This document shows, piece by piece, positions 1 through 5,984 of a stretch of DNA of 9,500 nucleotides. Position 1 is the first letter of the stretch. Each line of letters begins with the position of its first letter. The position numbers and the translations under genes were made by a program. A model generated the notes under the pieces. The model had not been told where the DNA came from, did not search any database, and saw only the letters and a program-made list of their open reading frames with translations. Source of the DNA: Flavobacterium sp. (GTDB lineage Bacteria > Bacteroidota > Bacteroidia > Flavobacteriales > Flavobacteriaceae); NCBI GenBank assembly GCA_030682755.1, contig JAUXNR010000777.1, forward strand, positions 1 through 9,500, read 5' to 3'.

Positions 1-1358
1 GTTTGGCAGCCGGTGATTTTGACGGTGACGGAAGAACCGATTTATTATATGGTGGAGGCAGCGGCGTTACTTTTATGAAATCTAATGTTACAGGTACTGC
101 ATTCGAAAAAATAACGTTTCCACAATATGTGTTTTCGCAACGTACTAATTTTGTGGACATCAATAACGACGGACATTTAGATGCTTTTGTTTGTCATGAT
201 GTGGCTCCAAATGTTTATTATTTGAATGACGGAAACGGTAATTTGGTTTTTAATCAAGGTGGTTTAGGAAATGTTGCCGATGGAGGTAATTACGGTTCCA
301 TTTGGGTTGATTATGACAATGATTCTCAAGTTGATTTATTCATAGCAAAATGTAGAGGTGCAGGATCTCCGGCTTCTATTGACGAATTACATAAGAAAAA
401 CGGAAGTGGTGTTTATACTAATGTTGCCGCTGCAGCCAACATGGCTAGTGGTGTTCAAACATGGTCAGCCGCTTGGGGCGATTTTGATAACGATGGTTAT
501 ATGGATGCTTTGGTTGGAGCGAGTTCATTTACTGCCGGAGGACACCGATTGATGCGAAATAATGGTGACGGAACATTTTCCGATGTAACCCCTAATTCAG
601 GGTTTCATAATTTTAATGGGGTTAGCACAGAATATGTTGCACAAGATTTTAATAACGATGGTTTTATTGATGTGTTTTGTGGTGCAAGTAATACGATTAT
701 GTATAATAACGGGAACATGACATTTTCACCTATAACTACCGGATTTTCAGCAGGTGCTTTGGGCGACTTAAACAACGATGGTTTTATTGATGTTATGAAC
801 GGAAACAACCTTCGTATCAATAATGGAAATGCTAATAAATGGATAAAAATTACCTTAGACGGTATTTTAAGTAATAAGCAAGGAATTGGAGCTCGTGTAG
901 AAATTTATGGAGCTTGGGGAAAACAAATTCGCGACATCAGAAGTGGAGACGGTTTTCGCTATATGAATTCTTTGAATGCTTATTTTGGAATTGGAACTGC
1001 AACAGCAATTACGCAAGTTATTGTAAGATGGCCATCGGGAGTTGTTGACACTATTATGAATCCGTCCACTAACCAAGTGTTGAATGTAGTTGAAGGAGCG
1101 ACCTTGAATGTTAATGAAATCAATACAACTGAATTTGTGATTTACCCTAACCCGGTTTCTGATAGATTAACAGTTCAATCTTCTTTAGACAAATCAATTG
1201 CAAGAATTGAATTGTTTGATTTGAATGGAAAATCAGTATTGAAACCAACTTTAAATTCAGATTCTGTATCGTTAGGAAGTCTTGCAAACGGCACCTATTT
1301 GATAACCATTACAGATAGTGATGGAAATAAAACCACTCAAAAAATTATTAAAAAATAA
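1..1358 (+). CDS. Secreted FG-GAP/VCBS repeat protein with ASPIC/UnbV domain and T9SS sorting tail (5' partial)
   Basis: Only the 3' part (451 codons from base 3) lies in the window, so the signal peptide and first repeats are missing. The TTG at base 3 is unlikely to be the real start, because the repeat pattern is already under way there. At least six calcium-binding-like FG-GAP/VCBS motifs of the form DxNxDGxxD are visible, near residues 5-13, 52-60, 103-111, 160-168, 215-223 and 255-263; the third is degenerate (NDSQVD). An ASPIC/UnbV domain follows (about 277-364, with GIGARVEIY and VRWPSGVVD). The last ~75 residues are a type IX secretion sorting domain: YPNPVSDRLTV, then IELFDLNGK, LANGTYLITI and a KIIKK end. 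The inferred role is a large secreted or surface-attached beta-propeller protein exported through the T9SS; its ligand is unknown. The domain calls are firm, the function is not. Confidence 0.9.
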   Translation, partial: LAAGDFDGDGRTDLLYGGGSGVTFMKSNVTGTAFEKITFPQYVFSQRTNFVDINNDGHLDAFVCHDVAPNVYYLNDGNGNLVFNQGGLGNVADGGNYGSIWVDYDNDSQVDLFIAKCRGAGSPASIDELHKKNGSGVYTNVAAAANMASGVQTWSAAWGDFDNDGYMDALVGASSFTAGGHRLMRNNGDGTFSDVTPNSGFHNFNGVSTEYVAQDFNNDGFIDVFCGASNTIMYNNGNMTFSPITTGFSAGALGDLNNDGFIDVMNGNNLRINNGNANKWIKITLDGILSNKQGIGARVEIYGAWGKQIRDIRSGDGFRYMNSLNAYFGIGTATAITQVIVRWPSGVVDTIMNPSTNQVLNVVEGATLNVNEINTTEFVIYPNPVSDRLTVQSSLDKSIARIELFDLNGKSVLKPTLNSDSVSLGSLANGTYLITITDSDGNKTTQKIIKK

Positions 1359-1382
1359 CAATTTCCCGAATTACAAATTAGC

Positions 1383-1408
1383 AAAGCCTTCTTTTCAGAA
1401 GGCTTTTT
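1383..1408 (+). terminator. Intrinsic terminator after the VCBS/T9SS gene
   Basis: A 10-bp perfect stem (AAAGCCTTCT / AGAAGGCTTT) with a TTTC loop ends in a run of five T. It starts 24 bases after the stop codon at 1358 and lies just before the promoter of the next gene, so it probably insulates the two transcription units. Confidence 0.88.
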
Positions 1409-1410
1409 AG

Positions 1411-1418
1411 TACCTTTG
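1411..1418 (+). promoter_or_regulatory. Bacteroidetes-type -7 promoter box for the GlmU-like gene
   Basis: TACCTTTG matches the Bacteroidetes housekeeping -7 consensus TAnnTTTG. It sits directly after the terminator and 20 bases before the ATG at 1439, which implies a short leader of about 12-15 bases. No clear TTG -33 box is seen; that position falls in the terminator hairpin. Confidence 0.6.
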
Positions 1419-1438
1419 AATTTCAAATTGGCTAACTT

Positions 1439-2614
1439 ATGAACTACATACTTTTTGACGGACCGGTTCGCAATGCACTTTTACCGTTTACATTCACACG
1501 CCCTGTTGCAGATATTCGTATCGGAATTTTAACCATTCGCGAAAAATGGGAAAAATATTTAGGCTACACCACCACAACCATTACCGAAGATTATTTGTCT
1601 GAAAAATATCCGATGGTGGAAATGGAAGAGAACATTCTAATCAATGCCTCTTTTCTTCCTAACGAAGTGTTGGTGGAAATGATTATAGCTTTAGAAAAAA
1701 ACCAAGCTATTTTTAAAGGCGAAGAAGTGGTTGCTTTTTATACGAATGACACGCAAGAAGAAGTAGATTTTGACACCTATGAAATAATCGATTATAACGA
1801 AGAAGGCTTACGCATCGAACATACTTGGGATATTTTTGCTAAGAATGATGCCGCCATCCGTGAAGATTTTGAACTCTTAACCGAAGGAAGAACGTCGCAA
1901 CCCATTCCAAAAAGCGTAAACGTCATTAATCCCGAAAACATCTTCATTGAAAAAGGGGCAAAACTTGAATTTGTTACTTTAAATGCTTCCACCGGACCCA
2001 TTTATATCGGCTACAATTCCGAAATCATGGAAGGTTCTGTGATTCGTGGCCCTTTTGCCTTATGCGAAGAAGCACAAGTGAAATTAGCGACTAAGGTTTA
2101 TGGAGCTACCACAGTTGGACCACACAGTAGAATTGGTGGCGAAATCAATAACTCCGTTCTTTTTGGTTATTCTAATAAAGGTCATGATGGGTTTTTAGGT
2201 AATTCTGTTTTGGGTGAGTGGTGTAACATTGGTGCCGATTCCAACAATTCCAACCTAAAAAACAATTACGAAGAAGTGCGTTTGTGGAGTTATGAAACCG
2301 AAGGTTTTGCTAAAACCGGTTTGCAGTTTTGCGGACTCATGATGGGCGATCACAGCAAATGCGGCATCAACACCATGTTTAACACCGGAACAGTAGTGGG
2401 TGTTTCTACTAACATTTTCGGTAGCGGATTTCCACGAAATTTTGTGCCAAGTTTCAGTTGGGGTGGAGCAGCCGGTTTTTCTACCTATATTACCAAAAAA
2501 GCTTTTGAAACTGCTCGTATCGTAATGTCTCGCCGTCATGTAGAATTTACGGAAGAAGATGCGAAGATTTTAGAGCATGTGTTTGAGGAGACGAAGAAGT
2601 GGAGGAAGGAATAA
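1439..2614 (+). CDS. GlmU family protein: putative sugar nucleotidyltransferase / left-handed beta-helix acyltransferase
   Basis: The 391-residue product matches the Bacteroidetes alternative GlmU-like family (TIGR03991 type), thought to act on UDP-GlcNAc or a related nucleotide sugar for cell-wall or surface glycan synthesis in the cytoplasm. The N-terminus carries the family's LFDGPVRNALLPFTFTRPV stretch (residues 5-23) in place of the classical GlmU LAAGxGTRM loop. Residues about 160-345 form a hexapeptide-repeat left-handed beta-helix (for example IYIGYNSEIMEGSVIRGPF, then VYGATTVGPHSRIGGEI), as in acetyltransferases, including GHDGFLGNSVLGEWCNIGADS at 248-268. The start is the first ATG after a good -7 box, with no upstream gene overlap. 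The gene is monocistronic by its terminator and promoter context. Family membership is clear; the substrate is inferred. Confidence 0.88.
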   Translation: MNYILFDGPVRNALLPFTFTRPVADIRIGILTIREKWEKYLGYTTTTITEDYLSEKYPMVEMEENILINASFLPNEVLVEMIIALEKNQAIFKGEEVVAFYTNDTQEEVDFDTYEIIDYNEEGLRIEHTWDIFAKNDAAIREDFELLTEGRTSQPIPKSVNVINPENIFIEKGAKLEFVTLNASTGPIYIGYNSEIMEGSVIRGPFALCEEAQVKLATKVYGATTVGPHSRIGGEINNSVLFGYSNKGHDGFLGNSVLGEWCNIGADSNNSNLKNNYEEVRLWSYETEGFAKTGLQFCGLMMGDHSKCGINTMFNTGTVVGVSTNIFGSGFPRNFVPSFSWGGAAGFSTYITKKAFETARIVMSRRHVEFTEEDAKILEHVFEETKKWRKE

Positions 2615-2623
2615 AACTTTAAA

Positions 2624-2668
2624 CTTAACCGCTAAGTTGGCAAAGTTTTACGCAGAGGTCGCAAAATG
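2624..2668 (+). repeat. GCAAAG-rich intergenic repeat, copy A
   Basis: This copy reads TTAACCGCTAAGTT, then GGCAAAG, TTTTACGCAGAGGTCGCAAA. It begins 10 bases after the stop codon of the GlmU-like gene, on the same strand. It is the most diverged of three copies in the window: bases such as CTAAG and AGAGGTC depart from the cleaner copies B and C. It is the inverted partner of copy B across the two membrane-protein genes. Confidence 0.75.
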
Positions 2669-2700
2669 TTTTTGATTAAAAAAGTTTAATTATTTTAAAA

Positions 2701-3288
2701 TTGAGAAAAATAAAGTTTGATAAAAATTTAATTTCTGGAATTCTTACATTAACTTTTGTTCTACTACTAGTTTTTGTAGATATAAGCGATTATTTCCCTA
2801 ATTTTTATAATTATATTCCTTTAATTTGGATAGTTTCAATCATATATGATATTTATAAAACCAGGAAATATTTGAAAAACATTCCAGATAGTGAGATAAG
2901 AATACGAAATAAAAACAATAGTTATTACGATCTTTTACCATTTATTATGGGTTCAATACTCTGTGCAATTTCGTTTTTATTCTTCTTCATATCAGATATT
3001 GATAAAATTCCATTTTCTTTATTATTTGTTTTAGGTCTTGTATCAATACTTCAAGGTTTAAATTCGATTCCAAGTGCATTCATAAAATATGAAGATGGAA
3101 TTTTAAATTTTGAAAATGAAAAAATTAAACTTAAAATAGAAGTGCACAAGATTAAAGATTTTGAAATTAATGATAATGAAATGTTACTATTTGATGAAGA
3201 AGGGAATAGAATGGCTTTTCGATATCTTGAATTGAATCAATCTGAAATAGAAAAGACTGTAAAGTTCTTGAAAAAGTATATAAATTGA
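2701..3288 (+). CDS. Hypothetical four-helix membrane protein with C-terminal cytosolic domain
   Basis: I do not recognise this 195-residue protein. Four hydrophobic segments are visible at about 9-27, 36-53, 77-98 and 103-121. A charged domain follows (about 128-195) that alternates short strand-like stretches (GILNFENEKIKLKIEVHKI, MLLFDEEGNRMAFRYL) with a terminal helix, which is reminiscent of bacterial PH-like domains. The start is TTG at 2701: an in-frame TAA lies at 2677 and the first in-frame ATG is only at codon 83, inside the third helix. The stop is 4 bases before the start of the next gene, so the two are very probably co-transcribed. The region is much more A/T-rich than its neighbours (11 G/C in the 60 bases at 2701-2760), suggesting an accessory or acquired pair. 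Confidence 0.75.
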   Translation: MRKIKFDKNLISGILTLTFVLLLVFVDISDYFPNFYNYIPLIWIVSIIYDIYKTRKYLKNIPDSEIRIRNKNNSYYDLLPFIMGSILCAISFLFFFISDIDKIPFSLLFVLGLVSILQGLNSIPSAFIKYEDGILNFENEKIKLKIEVHKIKDFEINDNEMLLFDEEGNRMAFRYLELNQSEIEKTVKFLKKYIN

Positions 3289-3292
3289 AATT

Positions 3293-3811
3293 TTGAAAAA
3301 GACATTTTATCCTAAAATTTTCTTTCCAAGTATCAAATTGATTTTTATTGGTGGATTTTTATGTTTTCTTTTTTTTCTTTTTATTAAATTTCAAGAGAAA
3401 TCAGATTCAAGTATTGATTCAGGATTTATAATATCTGCAATAGTTTTTTCTTTGTTTATAGGTTATATAATTTTTCATTTAGGTTATTTTTTCTGTTTCT
3501 ATTTTAAATATGTTTCATTAACTGAAAAAGAAATTTCAATTTTCGAATTGAATAAACTAAAAACTACAAAAGCTAATCTTGATGAAATTTTAGGATATTC
3601 AAAATCTGAAGTTTTTTTTGGAAAATATTCTTGGAAGTCTAAATCAGTTGTAATTTATTTTAAATCAGGAAAAACATCCGAAATACTTAGTAGTTTCGTT
3701 TCTGGAATTGAAGATTTAGAAAAAGAATTAAAAAGAAGAAAAGTGAAATATTTAGGATTTGAGGATTATAATACGGGTTGGTTTTTTCGAGAATATAAGT
3801 TTAATAAATAA
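3293..3811 (+). CDS. Hypothetical two-helix membrane protein with C-terminal cytosolic domain
   Basis: This 172-residue protein of unknown function has two hydrophobic segments (about 13-32 and 44-70), then a soluble domain of about 100 residues with strand-rich pattern (VSLTEKEISIFELNKL, SVVIYFKSGKTSEIL) and a helix rich in Lys/Glu (IEDLEKELKRRK, 139-150). The architecture, membrane helices followed by a PH-like strand/helix domain, parallels the preceding gene, although no clear sequence identity is seen by eye. The only plausible start is TTG at 3293, 4 bases after the upstream TGA, so translational coupling is likely. It shares the very low G+C of its partner (11 of 60 bases at 3421-3480). 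The two products may form a membrane complex; this is inferred from gene pairing only. Confidence 0.75.
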   Translation: MKKTFYPKIFFPSIKLIFIGGFLCFLFFLFIKFQEKSDSSIDSGFIISAIVFSLFIGYIIFHLGYFFCFYFKYVSLTEKEISIFELNKLKTTKANLDEILGYSKSEVFFGKYSWKSKSVVIYFKSGKTSEILSSFVSGIEDLEKELKRRKVKYLGFEDYNTGWFFREYKFNK

Positions 3812-3816
3812 TAATT

Positions 3817-3852
3817 TCTTTGCGTTCTTCGCGTAAAACTTTGCGGTTAAGT
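3817..3852 (-). repeat. GCAAAG-rich intergenic repeat, copy B
   Basis: Read on the minus strand it runs ACTTAACCGCAAAGTTTTAC, then GCGAAGAACGCAAAGAA. It lacks one CRCAAAG unit present in copies A and C. It fills nearly all of the gap between two convergent genes, starting 2 bases beyond the stop codon (3855-3857) of the minus-strand gene. It is inverted relative to copy A. Confidence 0.8.
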
Positions 3853-3854
3853 CA

Positions 3855-4157
3855 TCACTTCACCTTATAAAAAAATCCCTCAATCCATTTCCAATTGTGA
3901 TTGAAAACATAAAGAACAATAAAAAGTACAATTATAAATAAAGTGGCACTTTTAATTAGTTTTTTACGTTCAACTTTTCGTTCAGCTTGCATTTTTTCCC
4001 GAATGGATTTCAATAATTCAGGTGATGCTTGTACATGATCAACAAACTCTGACGTTTCGTTGGAAGTATTTTCCAAACGCTTTAATTTATCAACTCGATT
4101 GCGTTTATTGTTTCGTAAACTTATTATTGCTTGAAGCATTGAACCAACGCCACCCAT
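3855..4157 (-). CDS. Small hypothetical protein with C-terminal membrane anchor
   Basis: This is a 100-residue protein if translation starts at the ATG at 4157. The N-terminus (MGGVGSMLQAIISLRNNKRN) and basic linker resemble a small hypothetical protein family I recall from Flavobacteriaceae; no function is known. A charged, probably helical region with many Lys, Arg and Glu (about 45-68) precedes one hydrophobic helix (about 69-86) and a short aromatic tail, so it is likely tail-anchored in the inner membrane with the bulk in the cytoplasm. The frame stays open to an ATG at 4244, but those 29 extra codons translate repeat copy C, so I chose 4157. It lies 131 bases downstream of the lipoprotein gene on the same strand and may be read from the same transcript, with the repeat between them. 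Confidence 0.7.
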   Translation of the reverse strand: MGGVGSMLQAIISLRNNKRNRVDKLKRLENTSNETSEFVDHVQASPELLKSIREKMQAERKVERKKLIKSATLFIIVLFIVLYVFNHNWKWIEGFFYKVK

Positions 4158-4189
4158 AAAACTTTTTTTATTTCTAATTTTTATAATTC

Positions 4190-4292
4190 TCTCGCAAAGT
4201 CGCAAAGACGCCAAGTAAAACCTTTGCGACTTTGCAAGATTCAAAACTTTCTTTGCGTTCTTTGCGTAACCCTTTGTGAACTTTGCGGTTAA
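4190..4292 (-). repeat. GCAAAG-rich intergenic repeat, copy C, with a 14-bp hairpin
   Basis: Read on the minus strand, the first part (4292 to about 4249) is TTAACCGCAAAGTTCACAAA, then GGGTTACGCAAAGAACGCAAAG, the fullest copy of the repeat shared with 2624-2668 and 3817-3852. The second part (4235 to 4194) is a perfect 14-bp inverted repeat, GCAAAGTCGCAAAG / CTTTGCGACTTTGC, with a 14-base loop. The first bases of the repeat (TTAA) supply the TAA stop codon of the lipoprotein gene. No T-run follows the hairpin on either strand, so it is not a textbook intrinsic terminator. Confidence 0.85.
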
Positions 4293-5893
4293 ATTTTCTT
4301 AACCCTTTTTAAAGATAACAAATTCAACGGATTAATCCCCAAACCTTCCACATTTTTTCTCGTAAATCTCGCCACTTTATCATAAAACAACGGAATGATC
4401 GGAGCTTCTTCAATGATGATTTTATCCATTTGTTGATACAATTCAAATCGCTTGGCATCATCGGTTTCTAAAAATGCTTTTTCATACAATGCATCAAATT
4501 TCGCATTTGAAAAATGAGTGTAATTCGGTCCATTCGGAGCAAAGTTTTTACTGTAAAAAAGAGACAAATAATTCTCTGCATCAGGATAATCGGCAATCCA
4601 ACTTGCTCTAAAAAAAGTGACTTTTCCGGTTGCAATCGCTTGTCGTAATGTCGAGGGTGGATTCACATCAATTTCAACATCTAAACCAATTTTTTGCCAT
4701 TCGCGTTGCAAAAATTCACCAATATCAATGTAAGTTGCATTTGTACTTAAAACGATTTTAGGTTTTTTAATACCTGTTTCTTTGATATAATCAGCTACCA
4801 ACGATTTGGCTTTTTCGGGTTCGAAGTCATACCCTATTTGGTTGTTAAAGCTTGGCATTCCACTTGGAATCACTCCGCTTGTAGCCGGAATTCCCATATT
4901 GTTTCGAAGATAGGTTATCATCTTAGCTCTATCAAAACCATAATTTAAGGCTTGACGAATGCGTTTGTCTAAAATTATTTTATCTAAACCATCCATTCTA
5001 AAACCTAAATATTCCGTGTTGAGATACGAATCGCTAATCAAATTTACATCATCTGTATATTTTGGTTGCAATTCACCTTTTTGAGTCAGAATTTCATCTT
5101 TATAGGAATGATCCAGACCGGAAACAAAATCAATTTTTCCCTGTATAAATTCTAAAAAACCACTTTGTTTGTCGGGTAAAAACGTAATGGCAACGGCTTC
5201 CAAATAAGGCAATTGCTTACCGTTTTCATCTTTTTCAAAATAAATCGGGTTTCGTCGCAAAACCAATTTGACATTTTCTTCCCAAAATTTGAATTGAAAA
5301 GGGCCGGTTCCAATAGGTTTTGTTCTGAAATCGTAATTCGGACTTTCAAGAATTTCCTTCGGAACTACCGACGCATATTTCATTGATAATAATCCCAAGA
5401 AAGCCGGAAAAGATTTGGTTAATTTAATTTCAAAAATCGTATCATTTATCGCTTTAAAATTTTCCACATTTTGCAAAATCCAACCGCCTGGCGAAGCGAT
5501 TTTTTCATCTTTCAATCGGTTCAAACTGTATTCAAAATCACTGGCATTGACTGTTCTGGTGGAATCTTTCCCAAACAAATGATGCTTGTGAAAATACACG
5601 TCGTTCCGAAGCACAAATTGATAGGTTTTTCCATCTTCGGAAATCGTCCAACTTTTAGCAACATCAGGTTGAATGTGCAAACTGTCGTCCAACTGAACCA
5701 ATCCGTTAAACAATTGATTACAAGCCCAAATAATGTTTTGTGATTTAGAAAAGGCAGGATCTAAAGTGGCAATGTTCGCACTTTCATTGTATCTGAAAAC
5801 GAGGTTGTCATTTGTTTCTGTTTTCTTCTTTCCACAGGAAATCAATACTATAAAAATGTAAAATAGTGATAGATAGCGAAGTAATGATTTCAT
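4289..5893 (-). CDS. ABC transporter substrate-binding lipoprotein, family 5 (OppA/DppA-like)
   Basis: The 534-residue product is a peptide or nickel-type solute-binding protein (SBP_bac_5). The N-terminus is a lipoprotein signal: MKSLLR, a hydrophobic core, then LISC with the lipidated Cys at 20, followed by GKKK. Family landmarks include DPAFSKSQNIIWACNQLFNGL (45-65), DVAKSWTISEDGKTYQFVLR (77-96) and IGTGPFQFKFW (194-204), and the length is typical. It would bind oligopeptides or similar solutes outside the inner membrane. No permease or ATPase gene is adjacent, so it is an orphan in this window and must work with components encoded elsewhere. The ATG at 5893 is the only start that gives a proper signal peptide. 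The stop codon falls within repeat copy C. Family assignment is strong; the ligand is unknown. Confidence 0.92.
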   Translation of the reverse strand: MKSLLRYLSLFYIFIVLISCGKKKTETNDNLVFRYNESANIATLDPAFSKSQNIIWACNQLFNGLVQLDDSLHIQPDVAKSWTISEDGKTYQFVLRNDVYFHKHHLFGKDSTRTVNASDFEYSLNRLKDEKIASPGGWILQNVENFKAINDTIFEIKLTKSFPAFLGLLSMKYASVVPKEILESPNYDFRTKPIGTGPFQFKFWEENVKLVLRRNPIYFEKDENGKQLPYLEAVAITFLPDKQSGFLEFIQGKIDFVSGLDHSYKDEILTQKGELQPKYTDDVNLISDSYLNTEYLGFRMDGLDKIILDKRIRQALNYGFDRAKMITYLRNNMGIPATSGVIPSGMPSFNNQIGYDFEPEKAKSLVADYIKETGIKKPKIVLSTNATYIDIGEFLQREWQKIGLDVEIDVNPPSTLRQAIATGKVTFFRASWIADYPDAENYLSLFYSKNFAPNGPNYTHFSNAKFDALYEKAFLETDDAKRFELYQQMDKIIIEEAPIIPLFYDKVARFTRKNVEGLGINPLNLLSLKRVKKI

Positions 5894-5911
5894 TTTCCCG
5901 AATATTGTGTG

Positions 5912-5919
5912 TAAATTTG
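5912..5919 (+). promoter_or_regulatory. Candidate Bacteroidetes -7 box for mtaB
   Basis: TAAATTTG matches TAnnTTTG in the 91-base divergent gap between the lipoprotein gene and mtaB. It would give a leader of roughly 60 bases. No good TTG -33 box is present upstream. On the opposite strand the best match for the lipoprotein gene is the imperfect TATATTTA. Confidence 0.35.
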
Positions 5920-5984
5920 CACTCTTTTTAATAGGGTAAATATAAGTAAAGAAACCCTTTTTCCAATTTTAGGAATTATAGAAT

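Noticed and set aside
358..1076. Open frames at 358-552 (+), 605-820 (-) and 867-1076 (-)
   Set aside because: They lie fully inside the VCBS/T9SS gene, whose frame shows clear domain motifs throughout.
1792..2539. Minus-strand open frames at 1792-2001 and 2255-2539
   Set aside because: They are antisense to the GlmU-like gene, with no recognisable motifs, leader or promoter.
3817..4292. CRISPR array suggested by repeated GCAAAG units
   Set aside because: Units are 7-8 bases, irregular, and have no spacers of constant length; copies differ in orientation, and no cas gene is present.
5152..5743. Open frames at 5152-5349 (-) and 5471-5743 (+)
   Set aside because: They overlap the solute-binding lipoprotein gene in other frames; the lipoprotein frame has the family motifs.
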